NCBI GenBank assembly: GCA_017415945.1
Contig: JAFQDR010000108.1
Location: 1-64,000 of the forward strand
Length of the DNA stretch: 64,000 nucleotides
From: Oscillospiraceae bacterium
GTDB lineage: Bacteria; Bacillota_A; Clostridia; Oscillospirales; Oscillospiraceae
Direction: 5' to 3'
The notes beneath the pieces were generated by a model. That model saw only the letters and a program-made list of their open reading frames with translations. It did no database searches and was not told the DNA's origin. Position 1 is the first letter of the stretch; each line of letters starts with the position of its first letter. Made by a program: the position numbers and the translations under genes. Positions 8,988 to 16,765 of the stretch are shown in pieces.

Positions 8988-9536
8988 ATGCAAACCAAAA
9001 CCAAAAGAATGGCCACCAACGCCATGCTTGCAGCCCTGTATTTTGCGCTGTCTATGCTGGCTGTTCCCGTAGGCGGCCTGAAGCTGACCTTTGAGCATCT
9101 GCCTGTGATCGTTGCCGCGCTGATGTTCGGCCCTGTGGATGCAATGATCGTCGGGGCCTTGGGAGAGCTGGCGAACCAAATGCTGACCTATGGCTTTACG
9201 GTCACCACACTTTTGTGGATGACTCCCGCTATGTTCCGCGGCCTGTCCATGGGCTTGTGCGCCAAGCTCCTGAGGGGGTATGTGGGGCTGAATGCGGTGA
9301 TTGAGAAGAAGCTGCCCATTGCATTTTGGGTGACCTGTGTCATCAGCGGGCTGATCTGCTCTCTGCTGAACACCTTTACCCTGTATGTGGATTCCAAAAT
9401 GTTCGGCTACTACACCTATGCCATGGTCTTTGGGGTGCTCTGGGTTCGACTGGCCGCAAGCGCAGTGTCCTCTGTGCTGATGGCCGCTGCCGCAAAGCCT
9501 GTGCTGGCGGCTATGCGAAAGGCTAAAATCGTTTGA
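8988..9536 (+). CDS. folT: Folate ECF transporter substrate-binding subunit FolT
   Basis: A 182-residue S component with about six hydrophobic helices. The N-terminus fits folate-family ECF S components (MATNAMLAALYFALS, LKLTFEHLPVIVAALMFGP). The THF riboswitch in its leader makes folate the almost certain substrate. It needs an energising module; ecfA1-ecfA2-ecfT lies about 47 kb away in this window, typical of group II ECF systems. The ATG at 8988 follows the sequestrable AAAGGAG, and the reading frame upstream of it is riboswitch RNA rather than protein. Confidence 0.92.
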   Translation: MQTKTKRMATNAMLAALYFALSMLAVPVGGLKLTFEHLPVIVAALMFGPVDAMIVGALGELANQMLTYGFTVTTLLWMTPAMFRGLSMGLCAKLLRGYVGLNAVIEKKLPIAFWVTCVISGLICSLLNTFTLYVDSKMFGYYTYAMVFGVLWVRLAASAVSSVLMAAAAKPVLAAMRKAKIV

Positions 9537-9541
9537 ATAAA

Positions 9542-9578
9542 AAAGAGCTGTTGCAATTTTGCAGCAGCTCTTTTTGTT
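9542..9578 (+). terminator. folT terminator
   Basis: A 13-bp near-perfect stem (AAAGAGCTGTTGC) with a 6-base loop and a trailing TTTTTG. Confidence 0.85.
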
Positions 9579-9606
9579 GCGGTGTACAGAATTTACCACG
9601 GCACCT

Positions 9607-9634
9607 GTAGGGCGGGTGCTTGCTCCCGCCGTAG
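9607..9634. repeat. Short CTAC-bordered palindrome
   Basis: TGTAGGGCGGG-TGCTTG-CTCCCGCCGTAG-type palindrome, one of a family with interchangeable stems and fixed GTAG/CTAC borders. Confidence 0.7.
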
Positions 9635-9682
9635 GTGGGCAGAAGCTTTCGACGGAGGATCTACTTCAATACACAGCAAACA

Positions 9683-9717
9683 AAAGAGCCTGACAATGCG
9701 CGTTTGTCAGGCTCTTT
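9683..9717 (-). terminator. Terminator of the ribbon-helix-helix gene
   Basis: A 13-bp perfect stem (AAAGAGCCTGACA) overlaps the stop codon; on the minus strand it ends in TTTTG. Confidence 0.8.
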
Positions 9718-9892
9718 ATTCCGGTTTGATTTCTCCGTGTTCCTTTTCGAAGCGTTCCACTTCTTTGCGGATCAGGGAGATGACTTCCTTGTTAATACTG
9801 CGGTCTTCGTACTTGGCAATATATTGTAGCTTGTACAGAAGCTTGGGCTCAATTCTTAACCCAAGGTGTCTATCTTTTTCCATTTTCACCAT
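9716..9892 (-). CDS. Arc/CopG-like ribbon-helix-helix regulator
   Basis: A 58-residue protein whose sequence (RHLGLRIEPKLLYKLQYIAK, then YEDRSINKEVISLIRKEVERF) fits a beta strand followed by two helices, the ribbon-helix-helix DNA-binding fold of Arc/MetJ-type dimeric repressors. The start used has GGTGG upstream; an ATG three codons later is also possible. It is divergent from a small gene, and the shared spacer holds two matching palindromes that look like its operators. It could be an antitoxin-like regulator or a remnant of a mobile element. Confidence 0.75.
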   Translation of the reverse strand: MVKMEKDRHLGLRIEPKLLYKLQYIAKYEDRSINKEVISLIRKEVERFEKEHGEIKPE

Positions 9893-9905
9893 AAAACCAC
9901 CAAAC

Positions 9906-9920
9906 AACTTAAAATGAGTT
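9906..9920. promoter_or_regulatory. Candidate RHH operator, proximal copy
   Basis: AACTTA-AAA-TGAGTT, a palindrome with one mismatch lying 14 bases upstream of the ribbon-helix-helix start codon. Same half-sites and 3-base spacer as the copy at 9968-9982. Confidence 0.5.
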
Positions 9921-9958
9921 CGTATGTATTTATTTTAAGTCCGTTTTGTGATAATATG

Positions 9959-9988
9959 TTGCGAGTGAACTTATTATAAGTTCATAAT
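9959..9988 (+). promoter_or_regulatory. Promoter with embedded RHH operator
   Basis: TTGCGA, an 18-base spacer and CATAAT in front of the 77-residue gene. The spacer holds the 17-bp palindrome GAACTTATTATAAGTTC (9967-9983), so a bound repressor would block polymerase. Confidence 0.5.
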
Positions 9989-10006
9989 ATTTTTGAAGGT
10001 GATTCT

Positions 10007-10240
10007 ATGAAGCAAAGCCCCAAAAGACCGCGTTACAAACAGATGTGTGTCCTGCTGTACGAATCGATAATGCTTGCGCTTCGTCATTTGGACACGGAGG
10101 ACATCAAACGTGCAAAAGACGCACTGCTTACGGGAAAATCCGCCTGTGAAATGGTTTATTTTGAATCCACCTTTTCAAGCTTCGATCCGAAAAAATACGA
10201 CTTTGACACGCTCATTTTGGAGGGCTTCGACGATTTCTAA
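10007..10240 (+). CDS. Small hypothetical protein
   Basis: A 77-residue protein I do not recognise. It has a basic N-terminus (KQSPKRPRYKQ), one predicted amphipathic helical region, and an acidic C-terminus ending FDDF. Ribosome site GAAGGTGATTCT precedes the ATG. It is divergent from the ribbon-helix-helix gene and behind a promoter carrying the palindromic operator, so it is probably that regulator's target. Confidence 0.6.
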   Translation: MKQSPKRPRYKQMCVLLYESIMLALRHLDTEDIKRAKDALLTGKSACEMVYFESTFSSFDPKKYDFDTLILEGFDDF

Positions 10241-10272
10241 CTACAGTACCTATGTGGGTGCGAGCTAAAAAA

Positions 10273-10297
10273 CGGGCGAACACAGTTCGCCCCTACA
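10273..10297. repeat. Short CTAC-bordered palindrome
   Basis: CGGGCGAAC-ACA-GTTCGCCCCTACA, of the CGAAC/GTTCG stem type. Confidence 0.7.
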
Positions 10298-10353
10298 GTG
10301 TGCGGTGGTGCGGCCGAAGCAAGCAATCCGCCATTTTGGCGTAAGACCCCTTA

Positions 10354-10563
10354 TCAATTGTTCTTTTCCTTCAGCCCAAGCAGCCAGTCGGCGGATACCT
10401 CATAAAATTTGCAAAGGGTGATCAGGTGCTCTATGGGCAAGGGACGTTTCCCCAGCTCGTATTTCCCGTAGTATTGCTGGGTGGTGTTCAAAACCTGTGC
10501 TACGGCTTCTTGGCTAAGACCGCGCTCTGTTCGCAGATCACGTAAACGCTGTTGGTATGTCAT
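10354..10563 (-). CDS. XRE-family helix-turn-helix regulator
   Basis: A 69-residue single-domain Cro/C1-type protein. The five-helix fold is recognisable: RLRDLRTERGLSQEAVAQVL, then the recognition region TTQQYYGKYELGKRPLP and the closing LCKFYEVSADWLLGL. No effector or oligomerisation domain is attached. It is divergent from the next small gene, whose promoter it may control. Confidence 0.85.
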   Translation of the reverse strand: MTYQQRLRDLRTERGLSQEAVAQVLNTTQQYYGKYELGKRPLPIEHLITLCKFYEVSADWLLGLKEKNN

Positions 10564-10616
10564 AGATGCGGCTCCTTTGTTTTTTTATTAGTTTAGCACG
10601 AAATTTTAAGTCACTA

Positions 10617-10645
10617 TTGATATTAAATCTCATGTGGTTTATACA
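10617..10645 (+). promoter_or_regulatory. Sigma-A-type promoter
   Basis: TTGATA, a 17-base spacer and TATACA, located between the XRE gene and the small helical-protein gene. Confidence 0.65.
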
Positions 10646-10682
10646 AAAACAAAGTCATATAGAGCTTAAGGAGATGGCGGAT

Positions 10683-10952
10683 ATGGATATTTTGCAATGT
10701 ATTTATAGTGAAGCTGCGGATCGTCTGCACCGCAAAAAGAACGAGTGTGAGTCGTATGCGGCACTTTTACAGGCCTACGGGGAAACCATGGAGTGCATGG
10801 AGAAAGTGCTCGGAGAAGAACGGAAGCGATTGCTTTTCGAATTGGAAGCTCGTCGAAATCTCCTTGCTGCCGAGGATGAGGAATGGGTGTTTCAATGGGG
10901 CTTCCGCATGGGCGTCAAGCTCACGACAGAGATTCTCTTGACGACCGAGTGA
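10683..10952 (+). CDS. Small helical protein, DUF6809-like
   Basis: An 89-residue, almost entirely helical protein with a heptad-like middle section and the C-terminal pattern FQWGFRMGVKLTTEIL. This pattern recalls small phage- or mobile-associated Clostridia proteins grouped as DUF6809; the match is from memory and only moderate. AAGGAG at 10668 fits the ATG at 10683 better than an ATG nine bases earlier. It lies in a patch with two DNA-binding regulators and no housekeeping gene. Confidence 0.6.
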   Translation: MDILQCIYSEAADRLHRKKNECESYAALLQAYGETMECMEKVLGEERKRLLFELEARRNLLAAEDEEWVFQWGFRMGVKLTTEILLTTE

Positions 10953-10954
10953 AA

Positions 10955-10979
10955 CGGGCAAACACAGTTCGCCCTTACA
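10955..10979. repeat. Short palindrome with decayed CTAC border
   Basis: CGGGCAAAC-ACA-GTTCGCCCTTACA. Same family as the copy at 10273 with one stem mismatch and CTTACA in place of CCTACA. Confidence 0.6.
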
Positions 10980-11019
10980 TAGGATGTATCATTTACTGCG
11001 CAGCTTGACCAAGCTTTGA

Positions 11020-11042
11020 GGCGGATGATATCCGCCCCTACA
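11020..11042. repeat. Short CTAC-bordered palindrome
   Basis: GGCGGAT-GAT-ATCCGCCCCTACA, of the GCGGAT/ATCCGC stem type. Confidence 0.7.
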
Positions 11043-11136
11043 AGGTCGTGTGGTTTCGGTGCGGAATGTGGGGATGAAAATATCGTTTTTTGACATATTG
11101 CTGTGTTTCCTGTGTTAATTCTATGTTAAAATACAA

Positions 11137-11164
11137 TTGACTTTTTCCGAGAAGCACATATAAT
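11137..11164 (+). promoter_or_regulatory. Promoter of the lysine-riboswitch transcript
   Basis: TTGACT, a 16-base spacer and a perfect TATAAT, ending 17 bases before the aptamer. Confidence 0.75.
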
Positions 11165-11181
11165 AAGGTGTATCCAATTGA

Positions 11182-11343
11182 ATATCGGAAGATAGAGGCG
11201 CGGCTGACAAGAGTAGGCACAGTGAAAGGGGAGACCCCCGTGTGCGAAAGGGGATGCCGCCGAGGGGCAGAGCTTGGGTCTATGGGCTTTGTACCCGGGC
11301 GCAGGGAGAAGATCTCTGCGACTGTCGCATTGACGACCGATAT
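11182..11343 (+). ncRNA. Lysine riboswitch (L box) aptamer
   Basis: Conserved L-box blocks appear in order: GATAGAGGCGCG, AAGAGTAGGC, GTGAAAGGGGA, GATGCCGCCGAGG and ACTGTCGCATTGA. The closing P1 helix ATATCGG (11182) pairs with CCGATAT (11337). It lies between a promoter and a NhaC-family transporter gene, a recognised lysine-regulon arrangement. Confidence 0.93.
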
Positions 11344-11542
11344 GTTCTCAACCTATTTCTGAATGCATATGCGTTGGCATTGCTTCGTTATCGTCTTTTG
11401 AAGGGCGACAGCCCATCTGCAAGACGATGCCTTGCACTGCCTTAGCATATATTCTCAGAAATCTTTGGCTCCACAGGAGCAGGTTTCGAATCATATCAGG
11501 CCGCCTAAGCGGAGGGCTGTCTGTACGGATGAGTGTGTTTGT

Positions 11543-11578
11543 CATGTATTGCAGCCTTTGCATACATGGCTTTTTTCG
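11543..11578 (+). terminator. Riboswitch-controlled terminator
   Basis: Stem CATGTAT(T)GCA with TGCATACATG, one bulge, followed by TTTTTTCG, 44 bases before the transporter start. It would act as the lysine-induced off state; alternative pairings are available in the 200-base linker. Confidence 0.75.
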
Positions 11579-11621
11579 TTTTTGTGATGCATTGTCTTCC
11601 GTGAGAAAGAGAGTAATTTTT

Positions 11622-13238
11622 ATGAGAAACAACCTTCGCAAGTCCCTGATGCTGCTGCCCATCATCGTTTTGATCGTAGCCGCATTCACCACCACCGTAT
11701 TCGCCACAGGCGGCGAGGAAGCTGTCAGCGGTTTCTACAACACCGCATGGGCACTGCTGCCTCCCATCATCGCCATTGCACTGGCATTGGCAACCAAGGA
11801 AGTATATTCCTCCCTGTTTATCGGCATCGTCACCGGCGGTCTGCTGTACGCAAACTTCAATCCGGAAGAAGCTGTGCTCCACGTATTCAACGGCGGCATC
11901 GTTTCCGTTCTGTCCGACAGCTACAACATCGGTATTCTGGTGTTCCTGGTATTGCTGGGCGCCATGGTTTCCCTGCTGAACAAGGCAGGTGCTTCCGCTG
12001 CATTCGGCCGCTGGGCAGAAACCAACATCAAGTCCCGTGTAGGCGCACAGCTGGCATCCGTGCTGCTGGGCTGCCTGATCTTCATTGATGACTACTTCAA
12101 CTGTCTGACCGTGGGCTCCGTTATGCGCCCTGTTACCGACAAGCACAAGGTCTCCCGCGCAAAGCTGGCTTACATGATCGACGCTACCGCCGCTCCCGTG
12201 TGCATCATCGCTCCCGTGTCCTCTTGGGCTGCTGCTGTTGCTTCCTTTGCGGAAGACGGCCAGGGTCTGACTCTGTTCATTCAGGCGATTCCCTTCAACT
12301 TCTACGCCATTCTCACCATCATTATGATGATCACTCTGGCTGTGATGAAGTTCGACTTCGGCCCCATGGCCATCAACGAACGCAACGCCATGGAACATGG
12401 CGACCTGTTCTCCGGCGCTAACCAGTACGCAAACGTGGTGGAAGCGGAAGACAGCGGCAAGGCTATTGTTTTGGATCTGGTTCTGCCCGTTATCATCCTG
12501 ATTGCATCCTGCGTCATCGGCATGATCTACTCCGGCGGCTTCTTTGACGGCGCATCCTTCATCGAAGCATTCTCCGGTGCTGACGCTTCCGTCGGTCTGA
12601 TGCTGGGCTCCGCATTCTCTCTGGTATTCGCATTCATTTACTTCGGCATCCGCCGCACCGTGACTCTGCGTCAGATGATGGAAACCCTGCCCGAAGGCTT
12701 CAAGGCAATGGTTCCCGCAATTCTGATCCTGACCTTCGCATGGTCCCTGAAGGCAATGACCGACTCTCTGGGCGCAAAGCTGTTTGTAGAAACCATGGTG
12801 GAAACCTATGCAAAGAGCTTCGCAATGTTCCTGCCCGCCATTGTATTCCTGATTGGCTGCTTCCTGGCTTTCGCAACCGGCACCAGCTGGGGCACCTTCG
12901 GTATGCTGATTCCCATTGTACAGGGCGTATTCCCCATGAGCGATCCTCTGGGCATCATCTGCGTGTCCGCCTGCATGGCAGGTGCTGTCTGCGGTGACCA
13001 CTGCTCTCCCATTTCCGATACTACCATTATGGCATCCGCAGGCGCACAGTGCGACCACGTTTCCCACGTATCCACTCAGCTGCCCTACGCCATCACCGTG
13101 GCTGCGGTGTCCTTTGTGTCCTACGTCATTGCAGGCTTTGTAAAGTCCGCATGGATCGCACTGCCCGTTGCCATCGTGCTCATGCTGGTGACCCTGTTCG
13201 TCATCCGTTCCCGCGTTTCCGCACAGGCAGAAGCATAA
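11622..13238 (+). CDS. NhaC-family Na+/H+ antiporter, predicted lysine transporter
   Basis: A 538-residue polytopic membrane protein with about twelve hydrophobic helices. It has NhaC-type signatures such as CLIFIDDYFNCLTVGSVMRP (near residue 150) and GTSWGTFGMLIPI (near residue 425). Comparative genomics of the lysine regulon has long predicted that NhaC-type proteins behind L boxes (called LysW) carry lysine, and this gene fits that pattern exactly. The ATG at 11622 follows AAGAGAG and starts a signal-like helix; longer reading frames upstream run through the terminator. Transport of lysine rather than another cation or amino acid is inferred from regulation. Confidence 0.88.
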   Translation: MRNNLRKSLMLLPIIVLIVAAFTTTVFATGGEEAVSGFYNTAWALLPPIIAIALALATKEVYSSLFIGIVTGGLLYANFNPEEAVLHVFNGGIVSVLSDSYNIGILVFLVLLGAMVSLLNKAGASAAFGRWAETNIKSRVGAQLASVLLGCLIFIDDYFNCLTVGSVMRPVTDKHKVSRAKLAYMIDATAAPVCIIAPVSSWAAAVASFAEDGQGLTLFIQAIPFNFYAILTIIMMITLAVMKFDFGPMAINERNAMEHGDLFSGANQYANVVEAEDSGKAIVLDLVLPVIILIASCVIGMIYSGGFFDGASFIEAFSGADASVGLMLGSAFSLVFAFIYFGIRRTVTLRQMMETLPEGFKAMVPAILILTFAWSLKAMTDSLGAKLFVETMVETYAKSFAMFLPAIVFLIGCFLAFATGTSWGTFGMLIPIVQGVFPMSDPLGIICVSACMAGAVCGDHCSPISDTTIMASAGAQCDHVSHVSTQLPYAITVAAVSFVSYVIAGFVKSAWIALPVAIVLMLVTLFVIRSRVSAQAEA

Positions 13239-13262
13239 GCACAATATATTATATGTATATGC

Positions 13263-13295
13263 AATCACCTGTCCGAAAGGACGGGTGATTTTTAA
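13263..13295 (+). terminator. Terminator of the transporter gene
   Basis: A 12-bp stem (AATCACCTGTCC, one G-U) with GAAA tetraloop and TTTTTA tail. Confidence 0.85.
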
Positions 13296-13326
13296 TATTC
13301 ATCTATCCGCCAACATTCTGCATAAA

Positions 13327-13362
13327 TGAATAAATATACAGTATATACCGAATAAATAAAAA
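13327..13362. promoter_or_regulatory. Possible ArgR-like boxes
   Basis: TGAATAAATATACA and CGAATAAATAAAAA, 22 bases apart, resemble ARG-box halves upstream of argG. They lie about 80 bases before the -35 element, and no argR is in the window, so this is tentative. Confidence 0.25.
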
Positions 13363-13442
13363 TGGCGATTTGTGCAAAGTGCCTATGAAGGGATGACAAA
13401 ATGCACGAAAGTCACAATAATTACGGAAAAATACCGTAGATG

Positions 13443-13470
13443 TTGACTTTGGAAACGGAAGTGCTATAAT
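13443..13470 (+). promoter_or_regulatory. Sigma-A-type promoter for argG
   Basis: TTGACT, a 16-base spacer and TATAAT, 54 bases before the argG start. Confidence 0.75.
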
Positions 13471-13524
13471 ACACAGCATGAATCTTTATTGAACCAAAAT
13501 CTTCTACACAGGAGCGTATATATC

Positions 13525-14745
13525 ATGGCTAACAAAGAAATCAAGAAAGTTGTTCTGGCATACTCCGGCGGTCTGGATACCTCCGTTATTATCCCTTGGC
13601 TGAAGGAAAATTACGACGGCTGCGAAGTCATTGCTGTTTCCGGCAACGTAGGTCAGGCCGACGAGCTGGAAGGTCTGGAAGAAAAGGCTCTCAAGACCGG
13701 CGCATCCAAGCTGTATGTTCTGGACCTCACCGAAGAATACGTCAACGATTACATTATGCCCTGTCTGAAGGCAGGTGCTAAGTATGAAGAATACCTGCTG
13801 GGCACCGCACACGCCCGTCCCTGCATCGCAAAGGGTCTGGTAGACATCGCCATTAAGGAAGGCGCCGACGCCATCTGCCACGGCTGCACCGGCAAGGGCA
13901 ACGACCAGGTTCGTTTCGAGCTGGCGGTCAAGCACTTTGCTCCCGATATGCCCATCATCGCGCCCTGGCGTATTTGGGATATCAAGAGCCGTGAGGAAGA
14001 AATCGAATACGCAGAGGCTCACAATGTTCCTCTGAAGATCAATCGCGAAACCAACTACTCCAAGGACAAGAACCTGTGGCACCTGAGCCATGAGGGTCTG
14101 GATCTGGAAGACACCGGCAACGAACCCCAGTACGAAAAGCCCGGCTTCCTGGAAATGAGCGTATCTCCTCTGCAGGCTCCCGATAAGCCCACCTACATCG
14201 AGCTGGACTTCGAACAGGGCATCCCCACCGCCCTCAACGGTGAAGCAATGTCCCCGAAGGAAATTATTTTGGCTCTGAACGAGATCGGCGGCGCAAACGG
14301 CATCGGTCTGCTGGACATCGTGGAAAACCGTCTGGTTGGCATCAAGTGCCGCGGCGTATACGAAACTCCCGCAGGCTCCATCCTGTATGCAGCTCATGAA
14401 TATCTGGAATCCGTCACTCTGGACAAGATGACCGCCCGCAAGAAGCAGGAGCTGGCCATCAGCTATGCGGATCTGGTGTACAACGGTCTGTGGTTCTCCC
14501 CCCTCCGTGAAGCACTGGCAGCCTTCGTTGACAAGACCCAGGAGGTCGTCAGCGGCAAGGTCAAGCTGAAGCTGTACAAGGGCAACATCATCAAGGCAGG
14601 CGTTTGGAGCCCCAACTCCCTGTACTCCGAATCCATTGCCACCTTCGGCGAATCCGACTACAACCAGAAGGACGCAGAAGGCTTCATCAACCTGTGGGGT
14701 CTGCCCACCAAGGTACAGGCTCTGGTCAAGAGCGGCAAGATCTAA
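13525..14745 (+). CDS. argG: Argininosuccinate synthase
   Basis: A 406-residue cytosolic enzyme that joins citrulline and aspartate using ATP, the seventh step of arginine biosynthesis. The N-terminal PP-loop AYSGGLDTS (residues 12-20) is intact, as are the [12 protein letters not shown] and [20 protein letters not shown] signatures of the family. Length is normal. AGGAGCG precedes the ATG. Codon choice is uniform and strongly biased (GGC, CTG, AAG), suggesting high expression. It is separated from argH by its own terminator and a 190-bp repeat. Confidence 0.97.
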   Translation: MANKEIKKVVLAYSGGLDTSVIIPWLKENYDGCEVIAVSGNVGQADELEGLEEKALKTGASKLYVLDLTEEYVNDYIMPCLKAGAKYEEYLLGTAHARPCIAKGLVDIAIKEGADAICHGCTGKGNDQVRFELAVKHFAPDMPIIAPWRIWDIKSREEEIEYAEAHNVPLKINRETNYSKDKNLWHLSHEGLDLEDTGNEPQYEKPGFLEMSVSPLQAPDKPTYIELDFEQGIPTALNGEAMSPKEIILALNEIGGANGIGLLDIVENRLVGIKCRGVYETPAGSILYAAHEYLESVTLDKMTARKKQELAISYADLVYNGLWFSPLREALAAFVDKTQEVVSGKVKLKLYKGNIIKAGVWSPNSLYSESIATFGESDYNQKDAEGFINLWGLPTKVQALVKSGKI

Positions 14746-14764
14746 ATAATTGCAATGATACAAC

Positions 14765-14792
14765 AAAAGGGCAACATCGTTGCCCTTTTGAA
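14765..14792 (+). terminator. argG terminator
   Basis: An 11-bp perfect stem (AAAAGGGCAAC) with a 3-base loop and TTTT at the end of the right arm. Confidence 0.85.
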
Positions 14793-14802
14793 CATCTTGA
14801 AA

Positions 14803-14992
14803 GCCTCTCCTTTTAAGGAGAGGTGCCCGAGCTTGTCGAGGGCGGAGAGGTTATCATGAAATATCTACCTCTCAGTCTCGCTTCGCTCGACAGCCTACGG
14901 CCCTGGTCGCAATCATAGATTGCTTCCCGCTTTGGCTACAAATATGCCACCGGCATATTTGTTTAACGCGTCGCGCCCCTAAAAGGGGAGCC
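14803..14992. repeat. Double-hairpin dispersed repeat, copy 2 (enlarged)
   Basis: It opens with the same GCCTCTCC-TTTTAA-GGAGAGG hairpin as the copy at 7341 and closes with CCCCTAAAAGGGGAGCC, but the middle is lengthened by extra small palindromes (for instance AAATATGCC-ACC-GGCATATTT). It sits between argG and argH. Confidence 0.8.
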
Positions 14993-15020
14993 TTATGTTA
15001 TTTGATAAAAGGAGTTATTT

Positions 15021-16409
15021 ATGAAACTTTGGTCCGGCAGATTTCAAAAGGAAACCGACGAGCTGGTAAACGACTTCAACCAGTCCATCACCTTTGACCA
15101 TAGACTGTATAAGCAGGACATCCAAGGCAGCAAGGCCCATGCGGATATGCTGGCTGCCTGCGGTATCATTTCCGAGGACGACAACCACGATATTCAGGAG
15201 GGACTTACCCAGATCCTCCATGACGTGGAGGATGGTGCCGTGGAATTCACCACCGCCAACGAGGATATCCACATGAACGTGGAGACCATCCTCACCCAAC
15301 GCATCGGGGATGCGGGGAAGCGTCTCCACACCGCCCGCAGCCGCAACGATCAGGTTGCCGTGGACTTCCGTATGTATGTTCGACAGGCCATCACCGACCT
15401 GATCCCCGAGATCCTGAACCTGCAGCAGGCACTGATCGAGCAGGCGGAGCAGCATCAAGAGACGGTCATGCCCGGGTACACCCACCTGCAGCGTGCACAG
15501 CCCATTACCTTTGCCCACCATCTGCTGGCCTACGCCAATATGCTCTGCCGCGACGTGACCCGTCTGGAGGACTGTCTGGTGCGCATGAACGAGTGCCCTC
15601 TGGGCAGCGGCGCACTGGCGGGCACCACCTATCCCATTGACCGCCACATGACCGCGGCGGCGCTGGGCTTTGCCAAGGGACCCATGATGAACAGTCTGGA
15701 CGGGGTCTCCGACCGTGACTATGCACTGGAGCTTATGAGTGACCTGTCCATTTTGATGATGCACCTGTCCCGCTTCTCCGAGGAGGTCATCCAGTGGTGC
15801 AGCTGGGAGTTCCGCTACATCGAGCTGGACGATGCCTACTCCACGGGCTCCTCCATCATGCCCCAGAAGAAGAACCCCGACGTGGCCGAACTGGTACGCG
15901 GCAAGACGGGCCGTGTATACGGTGACCTGATGAGCCTGCTGACCACCATGAAGGGTCTGCCTCTGGCATATAATAAGGATATGCAGGAGGACAAGGAGCC
16001 CGTATTCGATGCACTGGACACCGTGTCCATGTGTCTGCCTGTGTTTACGGGCATGATCTCCACTATGAAGGTGCTCACGGAAAATATGGCCTCCGCAGCC
16101 AATAAGGGCTTTATCAACGCCACAGACTGCGCCGACTATCTCACCAAGAAGGGGATGCCCTTCCGTGATGCTTACACCGTCACGGGCGCACTGGTGTACC
16201 ACTGCACACAAAGCGGCAAGACCTTGGAGGAGCTGACTCTGGCAGAGCTGCAGGAGATCTCCCCTCTGTTCGGCGCGGATGTGTACGAGGCACTGAATAT
16301 GCTCAACTGCGCGTTCCAGCGTAAGAGCTTCGGCGGCCCCGCAAAGGAAGAAACTACCAGACAGATCGAATACATCAAGGCGTTCATTGCAGAACGTACT
16401 GCAGAGTAA
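15021..16409 (+). CDS. argH: Argininosuccinate lyase
   Basis: A 462-residue fumarase/aspartase-superfamily enzyme that splits argininosuccinate into arginine and fumarate, the last step of arginine synthesis. The superfamily signature GSSIMPQKKNPD is present near residue 280, together with RSRNDQVAVDFR near residue 110 and the GYTHLQRAQP motif near residue 155. AAAGGAG precedes the ATG. No sigma-A promoter is obvious between argG and argH, so some read-through or a promoter within the repeat region is likely. Confidence 0.97.
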   Translation: MKLWSGRFQKETDELVNDFNQSITFDHRLYKQDIQGSKAHADMLAACGIISEDDNHDIQEGLTQILHDVEDGAVEFTTANEDIHMNVETILTQRIGDAGKRLHTARSRNDQVAVDFRMYVRQAITDLIPEILNLQQALIEQAEQHQETVMPGYTHLQRAQPITFAHHLLAYANMLCRDVTRLEDCLVRMNECPLGSGALAGTTYPIDRHMTAAALGFAKGPMMNSLDGVSDRDYALELMSDLSILMMHLSRFSEEVIQWCSWEFRYIELDDAYSTGSSIMPQKKNPDVAELVRGKTGRVYGDLMSLLTTMKGLPLAYNKDMQEDKEPVFDALDTVSMCLPVFTGMISTMKVLTENMASAANKGFINATDCADYLTKKGMPFRDAYTVTGALVYHCTQSGKTLEELTLAELQEISPLFGADVYEALNMLNCAFQRKSFGGPAKEETTRQIEYIKAFIAERTAE

Positions 16410-16426
16410 ACAACCCAATAAACAGC

Positions 16427-16460
16427 AAAATCCATGGACGGCAGCCCATGGATTTTTTAT
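16427..16460. terminator. Bidirectional terminator
   Basis: An 11-bp stem (AAAATCCATGG) with A and T runs on both sides, shared by argH and the convergent XRE gene. Confidence 0.85.
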
Positions 16461-16765
16461 TTGTTCATTGCTTTTACGATGGCAATTAAATGCTCAAGAT
16501 TTTCGGGGGACAGTGCCTTTGCGGCTTCAGCAAGCTCGTTGACTCTGGCAGGGGCAACGGTGTCGTCATCAAAAAAGTCCTTGGGCGTAATGCCGAAGTA
16601 CTCACAGATATAAAAGAACACCGTCATGGACGGGAGGTTTACACCGTTTTCAATGTTGTTAATGTATCCTGCGCTTTGCCCTAAGGATAGACTCATATCC
16701 CGCGCGGAAACGCCCTTGCGCAAGCGAAGCTGTGTAAGTCTGTGGATGAAGTGTTCTTTTTCCAT
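16457..16765 (-). CDS. XRE-family helix-turn-helix regulator
   Basis: A 102-residue Cro/C1-type protein. The helix-turn-helix domain spans residues 8-65 (LRLRKGVSARDMSLSLGQSAGYINNIENG, then FFYICEYFGITPKDFFD) with a short helical C-terminal extension. It is divergent from the SipW locus, separated by a 373-bp spacer, and so is the most obvious candidate local regulator of that locus, though nothing proves it. Confidence 0.85.
   Translation of the reverse strand: MEKEHFIHRLTQLRLRKGVSARDMSLSLGQSAGYINNIENGVNLPSMTVFFYICEYFGITPKDFFDDDTVAPARVNELAEAAKALSPENLEHLIAIVKAMNK

Noticed and set aside
11168..11445. Short plus-strand reading frames before the NhaC-type gene
   Set aside because: They lie entirely in the lysine riboswitch and its terminator linker and have no ribosome site.
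13504..14766. 420-residue minus-strand reading frame across argG
   Set aside because: argG is certain from its motifs; the antisense frame is caused by strong GGC/CTG codon bias. The same applies to long antisense frames over the NhaC-type, rsh, recJ, clpE and adhesin genes.
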